This document shows positions 37,877 to 51,180 of a stretch of DNA of 64,000 bases, one piece after another. The stretch spans positions 186,001 through 250,000 of the forward strand of contig JABVXV010000027.1 of the NCBI GenBank assembly GCA_013365325.1. The letters are read 5' to 3'. Origin of the DNA: Dipetalonema caudispina (taxonomy: Eukaryota > Nematoda > Chromadorea > Rhabditida > Onchocercidae). Made by a program: the position numbers and the translations under genes. Under the pieces are notes generated by a model. The model was not told the origin of the DNA. It worked only from the letters and a program-made list of their open reading frames with translations, and did no database searches. The stretch's first letter is position 1. Every line of letters starts with the position of its first letter.

Positions 37877-37922
37877 GTGTCTGTGTGTGTGTGTGTGTGT
37901 GTCTGTGTGTGTATATATATAT
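37877..37922. repeat. (GT)n followed by (AT)n
   Basis: A GT array with CT interruptions passes directly into TATATATAT. Confidence 0.9.
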
Positions 37923-38469
37923 GAAGAGTGTGTTTTGAATTAGAATAAAGCGTTGTAAAATTGATGAGAGGACGATAAAGTGCCTCCGTTATATAGGTCA
38001 CATCATTAATCCCCTGGAACAGGGAGTGGCGGGTACTATATTTCATTTAATTTTGCTGAAGTTGAAGTATGACTTTAGAACAGAAAAGTTTGTTAACTTA
38101 TACAATTCAAAGTTTAAATTTATACTAATCATAAGAATTTTTTTTTCTTTTTGTATTAGAGTTTTTATAGTTAATGAATTATTCGTTACTTATATAAATC
38201 CAAATGATATCTAAATGTTCAATTGCATTGAAATTAATAAAGTTATGATTAGTGAAAATTTCTTATACTTTAAATTAATACAAATTCCTAATCATTCATT
38301 ACTTTCACCTCTTCAATATTCCAAATTTCTATACGATCATTACAACACTAAACGCATAAGGAGTTAATGATGATAAAGCAAGAACAGTGAAACCATAAAA
38401 CATTCACACATTTTTTTTACAATTCTACTGGAAAATGGCCGCACTATATGGCCTTGGAAAACACCTCCC

Positions 38470-38540
38470 TCACACCCACACACACACACACACACACACC
38501 CACCTACACACACACACTCACATACACACATACACATATA
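38470..38540. repeat. (CA)n compound array
   Basis: CA repeats broken by CC and TA units over about 70 bases. Confidence 0.92.
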
Positions 38541-38823
38541 GACATATGCAGATACAAAAGAGAATACTAACATTTGTCCTTCAAACTTGACCAGGAAAGG
38601 CCACTACCAAGACAACGACACTTATGCATATAGGAAAAATGTTAAATATTACTTTGTGATAGGAGCAATCCTTGACCAAATTCAGATTTAAAGATTAAAC
38701 ACACAAATTTAATTTCCTAATTTTATTAAATGATGGAAATTTATCTTGAAAAGCAAAATGATGCAATTAATATACTTTTTTATTATGCTAAATTATATCA
38801 TATAGGAAACAATTTAAACAAAA

Positions 38824-38860
38824 AATCATTATCATGATTTCTGTCGTCATGATAATGATT
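38824..38860. repeat. Perfect 14-bp inverted repeat
   Basis: AATCATTATCATGA and its exact reverse complement are separated by a 9-base spacer, giving a perfect stem. Confidence 0.85.
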
Positions 38861-40141
38861 AACATTATTATCATTAGCACTAGTATCACTATGTTTACCA
38901 TCATCAATAATTTGATCAATATTATCAATGGATGTGCCGTTACCGTCGATTAGCAATAATTTTAATGTATATTTATTTAATAATTGGAAAAAATTTATGA
39001 CAAACAAACCATTCATGCACTGTTTTTTTTTTTTTTCTATTAATTCAAAAAAAAAAACAAGCATTTTTCAGGCATGATCTGAAACCCAAACTTAAACTGA
39101 GATTTATTTAAGCTTATAAAGTATGACATAAAATTTACATATAATTTATGAATAAATAAATTTAAATTATATACTATATGTTAATCGAAATGAAATATGC
39201 TATGGTAAATAAAGTAATAAACATATATGGGACATATATGTAGCAGCGTAAACGGAATTTCTTCTTAGCTTTTAAATCTGATAAAATTTATCACATTATA
39301 TTACTATAGCAACAGCAATTGAGTAATAGGTGATTACAGCAATGTTATTAATTACCTATCACACTTCGATATAATGATAAACAAACTGGCATTAATACTC
39401 GATTAATATAGACTTAAAATTTTCATGCAAAAGACCTCCCTGCAACAATTTTTTTCCCTGTCTTTTTCAAGCCACATAAAATTTATAAATTCAAATTTCA
39501 TATTGGATTTAATTTAATGTGACAAATGTTAATACTCGCAATGTTTTGCGTGAAAAAATATATCAACGAAGTGACCAAAAGGACACTTTCATGTTACCTC
39601 TACTTTTTTACGCCAGTTCATAATCAGCAAAATAAGAGGAAAAAATTTTTGCCTTCATTTTAGAGGATGTAAATTTAAATTTATTTCTAAACTGGCTATT
39701 ATGGTTAATACAAAATTTTAAATAGTTATAATTATTACTAATGAGTATATTAAAGAGAATAAACATAATCTAAATGACTATATGTATTTGTAAATAGTTT
39801 ACTAAATTTCAAAATTTAACAAATTTTTGCCACGTGTTAAAGTAACTGAAATCATCATGTGATTATGAAGGCCATTCAGTGTCTCATACGCTTCATTCTT
39901 ATACAAAAATATATCAAAGTTGTATTCATGTATCATAATAATTTATACATAATTAGATAACCTCTCAGGAAAGTTCATTAATGAAAAGCAATAAGGCATT
40001 AGTTTTACTACGTATTCAAATATTAAGGTAAGGAACAACGACAAGGAAAGACTTGAGGTAACAAAATTCACATTTGGTATATAAAAAATCCCATTTCCGC
40101 GATATTAAATATGTTGTACACCGTATTATATATGTATACAA

Positions 40142-40182
40142 ACACACACACACACACACACATACACACACACACACACACT
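40142..40182. repeat. (CA)n microsatellite
   Basis: A CA array with one TA interruption, about 40 bases. Confidence 0.93.
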
Positions 40183-43059
40183 CATACATATACATACACA
40201 TATGCTAATATATTAATGGTCTCCGGAAAAATCTCGCAAATGAGTGGAAGAATGAAATGAATATAAATGAATAAACATTGAGCTTCTGTTTATTGAAAAT
40301 TCCCGGTGTTTCACAAATTGTTTTACAAAGTATTTGCTGCTATTCTGACAAGAGAAAATGTTGGGAGATGAAGAAATGGATGATGTGGAAAATACGGCAT
40401 TCTAAAATCAAAAATTTCAACCCAAAATGTAGAATTTCTAATGTTTCCATTAATGAAAATTTCAGTTTTTATTTAATATTCCATTTTAATCAGTTTATTC
40501 TCAGTTTTTTTTTAATTTTTAGCCCGCTTAACAACGAAAATTCATAGCTGAATTTCCATTTCTTTCTTTACGACGAGAACTGAACGAATTTATCAAATAT
40601 CTTGTCGTTAGTAATCTGATATTAACAATCTATAGCAATATATTGATAACAAGAAATTGTTATCAAACCCTTCAACATTTTGATAACAGCTACTCTAATG
40701 AACAATTTTCAGATTTTTGTTGAAAATTTCCAGGTACGCGACAATTCAATCAAAAATTACTTTCATTCATGCTGTTAAAAGGAAGAGTCTATTTAACAAA
40801 ACTACGCATATCAAAATTTTGATCTTCCTGATGACATTCAATTCTCTTTGATTAAACCGTTTGTAAACAACCGGCTTGATAATTTTTTAAACAAATATCC
40901 AGTCTGTGTATTTACGACGGTCTTGTTTGATTCAGGTTAGTCCTAAATAATCAAAATGGGAATAGAATAGTATTTTGATAGATTACCAGTCTCAAATATG
41001 CAATTTTAACAAAAATTTGAAAGAAAACAAAAACGGATGCATAAGCTTTCCAAAAAATGTTCTTGTCCCAAGTATTGAAACTAAATTTAGGTTTCAAATC
41101 TTTATATTTTACAGCAATTAACTACTCCCACTCCCTACAGAAATACTCTTCCTAGCATAAGAAAATAAAGAAATTTCGTAGCTTTAGTAAAATGAAAAAA
41201 GTGGAAAATTTGGTTGAACATCTGCTGTAGCATAAATCATATAGTTTGCTGCTCCTCCTGCTAGCATTAATGAATCTTACCAATGAAATGCACCAATTAC
41301 TTACCATTCATCTCACTCTTGAACTTCTCAAAGTTTCAAAAAGAATCTTCAAATCCTAAAACTTAAAAAAAATTCTTTGGAAACATACTGCGCAAAAAAA
41401 AAAAAATTAAATGCGGTAGTCGAAAAAAGCGTAAAACTTTGGAAAATGAAGTGAAATTCCAAATTTTAAATAAACACACTGAAGCACATTTTCAACCAAA
41501 CTGAAAACATAACTATAATACTGAAACACTCATGGTACTGATAGTGTCAAAAGATTATGATGGATACGATTTTCAGTAAGGCCCAATATTTTTACAACAA
41601 CAAAGAAATACTGAGAAACCCTGTTCAGAATATTTGGCAATCATGGAAATAACAATTTCTGCTTATCATTTTCTTAACTTCCTTTGTTCACTTACGATAG
41701 TTAAATAATATTCCACCAACTCACGAATTTCGGGTAAGAATTCTTCCGATGAGGAGACAGATCCATGGTTCAAAATATTTGATAAATTAATGGATCAGTT
41801 TTAGGAATTATATTGATAAGTGTAACAACAGTGATGACGATGGTAATGACGAACCAGCGATAATGATTATGATCGAATAATGATAACAGTGATTAAGATG
41901 CAGAAGATAACGATACCAGTGGACATGGCCACCAATTTTTAAAAGAAGAATGAACAGTGCTAATTGTGCGCTTTATCATAGTTATAACAAGATGAAGCAG
42001 CTTGTTGTACCGGAACAAGCTAAAATGTATGAGCAGAGTGTTTGTTGTAAAGGTTAAATTTATACTGGAATTATTAGTAATAAACATTCAATATATTAAA
42101 ATATAGTTATAAACAAGTTTGCGTCACATCACTGGCACCCCACTGAGTAACATTATTGCTAATCAACAACAAGAATTTAAGTGAAACTTTTCATTTCAAA
42201 TCAAGATAACATTCCTGACAAAGGTTTACTCATCAAAATTAGACAATTTTAACCTACGATGTGCATCCAATAACTTTCGAATCCAAAGATGATTGTCTTA
42301 ATAACTTGATATCCATTCCAGCAAAAAATTTACTTAATTCAAATAATTTTTATTTTTATTTAAATTGATATATTGAAATGATAAAAAAGCTCTTCTCTTG
42401 AAATTACTTACTCTTCTATTCATATGTATGATTTTCTGAATAAATTCTTCACATTGATAAATAAATTTTAAGACTAAGAAGAAAAACGAATATGGTTGAA
42501 GAAAAAATGAATTGTATGTTCTTGATATAAATAAATATAACAGGTAAGTTCTGAATTAAGAAGTTTGAACCTAGAATTTGGTATCTATTGAAGATGCTCA
42601 ACAGAAATTCTTTGATCTTAAAATACTTGAAAACACATAAAATATTTAAAAACAGAAATCATACATGTAAGTAGCAGGAGTAAGTAGTCTCAAGAGAGGA
42701 GCTTTTTTTTTATCATTTCAACCTGAAATTAGATATTGTTCACATTTCTTAACATATCAATTTAAGTTTTGAGTGATTAAAAAGAAGTTCCTTCAAAGTT
42801 TTATTTGTTCCACAATAACCGCTGCTACAAATGATAAATGCGGTTTGTGAGACGCACACCATTTTACCAGAAATTCTCCAGTGGTATCATTACTAGCGAA
42901 ACCAAAATTTAAATTTTTGTAAATACTCCATCCTCTTTTCCTCCAGACACTACCAGTTACCATCAGTTTGAATCAACCGGGTGCAAAAACCAGAAAATTA
43001 TGAACCAAAACCCGTTTCAATGGAATTGAGAAACATGGATGTAATTACATTATTTTACT

Positions 43060-43260
43060 ACTAATACAACATCAACAACTACTACTATTACTTACTACTT
43101 CTACTACTACTTCCACTGCTATTGCTATACTACTACTACAACTATTAAACTATTACTAGTTCTACTGCTACTTTTACTACTGTTATCATTGTTATCGTTG
43201 TTGTTGTTGTTGATGATGATGATGATGATGTTGCCATTGCTGTTGTTGGTGTTGTTGTTA
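43060..43260. repeat. Compound trinucleotide region (ACT/CTA)n, (GTT)n, (GAT)n
   Basis: About 200 bases of degenerate CTA/ACT triplets pass into GTT, then GAT, then GTT triplets. Confidence 0.85.
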
Positions 43261-45781
43261 AAAATTGCACAGTTTGTTCGAGTCATTAAGAAATAAATTA
43301 TGAATTATGCATATTAAATGTTCGATCATTATGATTTCTTTGAAAGTAAGGCCAATAGTTGTTTTGCTACAAATACTCTCATCAAGCGAATAATCATTGT
43401 ACATTACAACGACGATAACATTGAGAAAACGGTCTACAGTATCCATCATTTGATCATCTTAACGGTGATGGAATCCAGGAGGAAAATAATAGAAAAACCA
43501 TATTGCTGTCATCTTCAATCAAGCATTTCTGATACTCACATATTTTATGACACCACAAGGACAACAGTATTCTACAATGTACATAATATATAAATATTCA
43601 AGGCTAAATCCATTTGTATAGTACTTTCATTCTTGACACTGTTCACTCTTCCCATCTTTAAATATGTCGAGAATAATAGTCCATTCGATCGGGTATTAGT
43701 GTATCCTTCTTCATTTCCAGTTAAGTAAACATATTCCTATTATTGTTTACAACATCAGGCTAAATTGTTGGACAGTTCTCAAAAATAAAACAGTGTAATA
43801 AATGAAGTTAAAATAGAGAAGAACAGTTCAGGTAAGGATATATTATAAAGCATAGTTGAGAATTATTAGTTTTATACCATAGCTGTCTATTCCGTTAACA
43901 AATCTAATTTAGACCACTCTTGAAAATTGAATTTGCATAAAGGAGCAGTTTCGATGAACTTCCTTCTTTTCCTTCTTCCACAACAACTTATGAAAGAAGC
44001 AAATGAGGAAAGTTATTTGTTGCTATTGATAAACTTCCAGAGCATAACTCTGACAAATTTCATCCATACTTTTCAAATATAATAATAAAATATTGTAAAA
44101 CAGATATCGATTAATAAAAATAAGATCTCATCCAATTGAAATGGCAAAATCCAACCATAATTCTTGGAAAAATTAAAGGTTCATTGACAGTTCCTTAATC
44201 TACTCCTGAATTTCTATTGTTTTTTAAATCAAAAAATTTCAAATCTATGGATCATTTTATATCGTTGTTTCCTCCCAGATGAATTATTGGATGACAAGTG
44301 GGTAAATGGACAATAAATGCAAATGTGAATTGCATGACAAACATTTTTCTCACTAATTTCTACATGAGATATAAACGAAAGATCAAAATGATAACAGCAT
44401 TACTTATTCTTCCCAATAAACTGTTGTTTATTTAGTACGGATAATGTTGACATCAGAATAAAAATCTTATCAGCTACATTGGAAAATCGAATGATTTAAA
44501 ATTTACATGATATGATTAAGATTTAGAATACAGATGCTAACAAGTGGAATCACAAAGTTATGAGAAGATTAAGTAATGATGAATAATTAGGTATTAAATC
44601 ACGGCCGATTTCGAAGTGATTCTCCGGAAATATAAACCATTAAGCATGTAATGAATGAAACAAATGAGTGATTATCGTGCGTAAAAGCACGTGAACGTAT
44701 AGGAAAGTACGTTAGCAAATGAAGGATCACGTGAAAGATCGATCGATGAAATGAGTAAGTACATGGATAAAGGCATGAGCAGAGCGGAGAAGAAAAGAGA
44801 TTTTCACATAATTTTCTACACAATTTGCAGATGGAAAAATGCAAATTAATGAATAATGGGTGATAAACTGTGCAGGAGTGCTTGTAGAGAGGCGTAGAAA
44901 ATTTATAATGTAGCACCAATCGTTTGTTACTCTGTCTGTATTATAATTTTGGGAATTTTCTGTCATGAATGTAAACTGAATGAGACAATATCGGCGTGAA
45001 TCATACAAAGGAGATGCTTCAATTGCAGATGGAACACTATCATCTACAACCGTAGGATATTCCACTCCTTAACAAACCTGGAAGCAAATAGTAAGGCCTT
45101 ACTGATAATGAATTATACGAAGGCCATAGCGATGCATATGGCTTCATTGCATTGATGAAAGCGGAAATGTCCCACTTACTTTCACTATTATTTCCGTTCT
45201 TTTCAATTCCAGTTAATCCGTATTAATCCGAATGAGCTCACTATATTTGAATCTTACACTTGCAGAGAACAAATTTAATTACAAATATCAGAATTTAATT
45301 TCTATGAAGTATAAATGAAAAAAAAAAAAAAAGATTTTATTGGCAGTACCATTTGGAATAATTAATTGATATGAATGCAATGATACAAGCAGGAAAACAT
45401 ACCAGTTACCGATACTATCAAATAATACAACTTGCTGCTGCTATTTCCATTTATTTTTAATATTATATAAAGTGGGTGTAATTTTTAAAAAAGCAGAATT
45501 GGACAAATTATCTAATAAAATTGGACGAAAGGTTAAAGACTATTTCATAACACTTTAAAAATTCTTGACCCATTTATTGTTGTTAAATGACTTGTAGCCA
45601 ATCATTTCGAAGATTTATTTTAAATTCGTCTAACCGTAATAGTAATAATAGTAGATTAGTGATAGCCATAAGTTATAGTATAGTTGTAGTAGTAAAGGAA
45701 TATCAATGAGTACATTTTCCTCTTTACCTCATACGTATCACAATGTGTTTCCTCCCGCTCATTTACTTTCTTTTTTCTCTT

Positions 45782-45787
<6 letters not shown>

Positions 45788-45812
<25 letters not shown>

Positions 45813-45814
45813 TT
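45788..45814. repeat. (CT)n microsatellite
   Basis: A pure CT run of about 26 bases inside a longer pyrimidine tract that starts near 45750. Confidence 0.95.
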
Positions 45815-46585
45815 GATAAGTACATCATATGTAAATTGAAATAAACAAATGAGTGAAAAAGTTTCCTTCTGGAAATTTTAGATGAAAAGGATAGGGCACG
45901 GGGGAGGGAGGAATATAATTTATCAAAAGCAAACGAAACAAAGAAAGCGAATGTACCAAACCGCCTGCACCAAACTGCACCGCACCGCACCGCACCATCA
46001 TTGCCTACCACTACCATCTCAACCGATACATATACATACATACTATCACTACTACCAGCTCCACCGATCTCACACAAACAATGGAAACGTTCCAAACTAG
46101 TGGCCACTCTCTTTTAACCCTCCCATTTCATTCCTTCTCCCGCCTCTTTGTAAATCACCGCCATATAGTCTTATTAAATTATTATATCATTTATTATTCT
46201 CTATGATAATTTCTAAATTGAAATGTGATATGAATGAAATATCATTATCATAACCATACATAACGGATAGCTAAATTCATCACTTCAAATTCGGCTTCTT
46301 CATGCTTCATCTCTTCTGTTTCTTAGCTATCATACTAAATCTATTATTTCTGCCATCAAATGAATCAAACCTACGATAGCGTAAGAAGTGTTTTAGCATG
46401 ATTATCATTCTTGCACTTGCATTTTGCACTTCAATAAACCAGATCCGATTATAAATTGCATCGGTCATAAGCACTCAAGTCACGTGTTGTTTCGTTAGAA
46501 AAGTTCAACATAAATCATTGATCCGTTTTTGAGCAAAATGTTACTTGCAGACATTTTCTGCAATCTTTGCTTCAACTTCATCTAG

Positions 46586-46849
46586 ACATATCGGCACTGC
46601 AGCTTATCGCAAGAGGAAGAAGATTGAAAAATAAGCAAAATTGTAACATTCAGAAAAGCAAGAAAGAGTTCTTAGGTGAAAGAATGTGAGTAATACGTCT
46701 ATCTTTTTCATCCTTTTTTTTTCTTTTTTGAAGGTTCGAAAAGGGCAAAGAATGAAAAAAGGTCAAAGTTATCGAGACACAAGACAAGTGAACCATCCTC
46801 CGATAAACAAATATCAACAGGCAAAAAGTTCAGCGTCTACGATACCTGA
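46586..46849 (+). CDS. Weak candidate two-exon open frame
   Basis: A 90-base open exon (46586-46675) after a CATCTAG acceptor ends at a GTGAAA donor in phase 1. A pyrimidine-rich acceptor (TTTTTTGAAG, ending 46733) begins an exon in the matching phase that runs to TGA at 46847-46849. The joined frame is very basic and Ser-rich, with no family similarity, and no start-bearing exon was found. Other frames across the same DNA are also open, so chance is a serious possibility. Confidence 0.18.
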
Positions 46850-47884
46850 ATACCGTTTTTCATTAATAACTAATAGCAAAGGTTAATTTGCACCAGCAGA
46901 TCTCGGCACCATATCATCGTTTTTAACTCTTTGTCGCATACGACAAAAGGCAATTGTACTGGCAATAATTTGACCTCGGTAGCTGACAAAATACCAATGA
47001 AAATGAAGGAAGAAGTAAATTCCAAAAAAGTCAATGTTAAAGATTGAAAAGTGAATGATTTAAACTTTCGCGGTCAATCGAAAGGAAATATTAGTAAACA
47101 GCAATGTTATCCTCAAAATTTTGTTTTTTTTTTCTTAGCTTTCATTTTTATTTACTTCACATCAGCAAAATATCGTTATATTTCCGATTTTTTGAAAATT
47201 TTATTTTGAGAAAGAAATGAGAAGATTGTTTAAGGATAACACAAAACGACTTCGGAGAGGGAAACTTTTTTTACTGTTTATACACAAAAAGGATGATAAT
47301 AATAGATGGATTATGAGATTGTTGTGGGAATGGAAACGAAATTCTTTTAATATTTATTTATAATGGACAAATCAATACGACATATGCTCAAGTATCTCAG
47401 AATTTTTTCTACTATCGAAACAAAGTATGCTAAATATATCCTTCATTTCTACAATAAAAACCAATTGATAGGAGGAAAATGACCGAATTATCTTCATTAT
47501 TCCATTAATTCAACATTATTCTTTCACAACTTTGTTGCAAGTTAAGGAATGATCAGTAGCCATGGACTGTAGTAGTTTCATGCTAATAAAACAATAAGTT
47601 AGTGTGTGTCCTTGTGCAATTGATGCCTAGTAAATTTGGATTCAAAATAGAACTACGTTAGTGAACCACGTGAGCATGGACGTGAAATTACTTCTTCAAC
47701 ACATCAGACAAATTTAAACTGTTTTTTGACGTAGTGATTAACAGTATAACAGCTGTAATTATATAGTAAGAAGGCAGTGGTAATGAAAATGAGGAATAAA
47801 CAAAAATGTTGACATTAAAATCCGGACAGATGAAACTGTTTACCGTGTGTGTACGTGTTCGAGTAACCTAGTTCTAATTGTGTG

Positions 47885-47918
47885 ACAGAGAGAGAAAGAG
47901 AGAGAGGGAGAGGGAAAG
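47885..47918. repeat. GA-rich tract
   Basis: An imperfect GA repeat with AAAG and GGGA interruptions. Confidence 0.8.
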
Positions 47919-48567
47919 AAATTGAAGAAAGTAGTGTGTTGGAGAATTATTCTTATCCAAAAAAAGTCATTTAATTTGTCATTCCTCCGTCTTATATCCA
48001 GTAATAATCAAAGCATTGACTTATACATTGAAATTACAAATTATTCTGACAGTAGCAGGAACTAACACACGTCAACACATTTTTCCGATCCTATATAAAA
48101 TCAGAAGAATGTCAGATGTGATTGACAAAACTGTTTGCAGCTGTACTGAATAAGGAATCAAAGAAAAATTGTTGACAGTTCGAAGTGTTGGTCGTTTCAA
48201 GAAAGTTTGGTGAACTATATTTACCGATACGATATACGCGATCGGTCTAAGGTAGTGCATAATATGTAATGAAAGTGTGATACTTCATCCTTAATGAGAG
48301 TGACCTAGCTGGAATATTCGGCTATCCTCATATGTACTGCATCAATGTTAACCTGATAACCGTCCATATACATATATAAATACCGTGGAAGTCATTTTTC
48401 TATGAGTATTGCCGGTCACTTTCCAAACTTCTCAGACAGAACCAGGTGGTACCAGTAACGCCTCTGACCCTTTATCGACCTACCAATTATCCCACTGCTC
48501 TCCTCCTCTACTTATATCTCTTCATATGTTTGTATGTTGCGTATATATTACATACATACCTGTAGTA

Positions 48568-48593
48568 GATATATATATATATATATATATATG
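48568..48593. repeat. (AT)n microsatellite
   Basis: A pure AT run of about 24 bases. Confidence 0.93.
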
Positions 48594-51130
48594 TACACTT
48601 ATGGATGTATGTGTGTGTAAACTAATTGGGTATATACGACGATAATATTTTAATTGGAGATGGCGCTATGATGAGATTTTGTCATTGTTATGCCATAGTT
48701 GAATAACTAAAAAAGTAAATGGAAAAAACAATTGTAACTGTTGTAATTATCATCATTGATTAGTGCTTATCACTGTCATTCAAACAGCATAGCAAAAAAT
48801 GGAAAAGGAAGGAATAACTACTAAGGATGAAAACCTAAGGTTAGCCAATATTTCCTCCTTGATTATAACTTAGTTTAATAATTACAAATGGGTTCGCATA
48901 AATTTCGTGTTGATATATCAGATCTATGTCATAAGTTGTACTTATAACAGTAATTAGCTCAACAAATTTAAGCATCTCATATTAACACTTTGTTGAAAGA
49001 AAAATTTTCGAATTTTAACAATAGCACTGAAATTGATATTACTACAAGATACAATGTAATGTCAATTCTCTTTCCTGCGAACAGTATTCCATTGTCGTAG
49101 AAGAAGTTTAAATAACATGCTAAATGCCATTGAAACGTAACATTTAATAAAGATAAGGAAATGTTGCGATCATTAATACTAAACTAAATTCAGTTAGTTT
49201 GATAGCGAATCGGTTGACTCAAATGATATGTAAAGCCATACAACATATCTATCAAGCTCGATGTAAAGGCTAACGATATTGATATAAATCTCATTGGAAA
49301 GGCCAAATTTTAAAAACAAAAAAATTTGATCTGCTCTTAAGGATGGATGCTGTTTGCGGCACAAGAATCAGCATCAGTGCTACATTCAAAATTTTCAGAT
49401 ACCATGCATCATTCGGAGTTAAAAGATTACAGGGGAATTCCCGATGAAACAATCACTGCGTAAATAAACAAAATCTTGGCAACATCAAATTCCAGCAGAA
49501 TTTTGGCTCGAGAATAACTATTCTTTATATAGCTGTGTCTAAATCTTGAAGGGTCAAAAGGTCGAGTCACAAGTACAACTTCGAATAAATGATATTTTCA
49601 ATTGAAGATGCGATAGATTCCTTGCGACGGAAGAAAGTATTACTGGCAAACAGTGAAATAAGTGTATAAGGAAATGTGCAATTAAATTGAGAACTAAATG
49701 AGGAATTTTCAGAATGACACTTTGATGAAGATTACAGAGAATATGATTCTCAATGATGAAGCCAAGCCTGTTAGATAAAATTCTTCATTACAGATACATA
49801 GTAATGATACAAATATTATTTCAAAAACCGGATGATAACCGGTAGCATGGAGGACAAATAGGATCTTCAAGAATGTTAGAAGATTCTTCCGATCATGGGT
49901 CAACAGAGCTGAAATATTCGCAGTAGTACTTTGAGTACAGGAGCGTGGTTAGAATGGTGTACAACACATCAGCAGCACGGTCTATCCTCGGTACTGCCGC
50001 TGGTATCAGAGGTGCTAGTATTGATGATGATTGTGATGCTGTGCTTGTCGGTGACCTTTGTTTGTACATTGAATTATACAAAACTCTTTCCCCATAATAC
50101 CCTTCGCGCACTATCTCTCTCTTCTGCAACCCTGCCCTGTTTGTACCCCTTGTTGGAGAAGTTTCCAACTACAATCCCTACCCTAAGCCCTATTTGAGCC
50201 TCCTAAAAACCCTCCCATGCATCGTCCAGCATCCGATCCTTCTCCCCCAGCCCCGTATCGGCAAAATTGTCTAGACAATCAACAACTCTTCCTTTCCCTC
50301 GATCATGACCGAATATGACGACGACGACTAGTGCTATAAACCCTACCTAAGCAAACCATTCACCTAACCATGCAAGCCATGATGATTGACCAACCGGTCA
50401 TCGTTTTTCTTCCCTTAGTCCCAAGGGCATTTATTAGTAATAACGAATTATTATTATACCAATCAATGTACGAAATTGATAGCAATCTGCATCTATCTCT
50501 TCTTATGAAAATCTTTACAAGACATATTGCCCCATTCGATCGGCTATTGAATCAATGAATCAATAAAAATTCTGATAATTTCTACAGCATTCTCATATCT
50601 TAAAACATTGCATGTTATTATTTGACTAACTTCGGGAATATCTACTCTGTAAATTCAACTAATTGTTTCAGGAAAATCTCAAAATAAACGTTTGGAAATT
50701 CTTCGATACTTTCTGCAAAGCCTAGCCATATTTTTTTCGGTGCATAGTTAAAGTTTCTTCAAAAACAGTTCGAGTCTCTCAAAAATAAAAAAAAATCTCT
50801 TAGCTTCAACCTGTATCGTTGCATTTTTAAAGGATCCAAACTGTTAAGCAAAAAAAAAAAAACATATATGGCTGGACTATTTCTTCATATTTACCTAGGC
50901 TTTGAAGGATCTAAAAGTGTTTCTTATATGCATTACCTGGTCAACGACAAAATAGCATTTGACCGAATATCTTCGTATTTCAATGTCACAAAATCATAAA
51001 ATAAAGGGACAGATAGCCGGTAGTAATAACTTTTAAAATTAGTTCTTATCGTATGCGACAAAAACAATTAAGTGAGAGAGAAGAAACATGTAAATGACAT
51101 CATTCTTACAACTCATTACTAACAGCAGCA

Positions 51131-51180
51131 GGTAGTAGTAGTATTAGTATTAGTAGTAGTAGTAGTAGTAGTAATAGTAG
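51131..51180. repeat. (TAG)n trinucleotide repeat
   Basis: TAG triplets with a few TAT interruptions over 50 bases. Confidence 0.9.

Noticed and set aside
44727..45065. Minus-strand open frame of 112 codons with an exon-like first third
   Set aside because: An acceptor is possible but no partner exon with matching phase was found, and the downstream part reads as random AT-rich sequence.
46400..46455. Start codon followed by a short signal-peptide-like stretch (MIIILALAFC)
   Set aside because: The frame stops after 18 codons and contains no GT donor before the stop, so it cannot lead into the nearby candidate exons.
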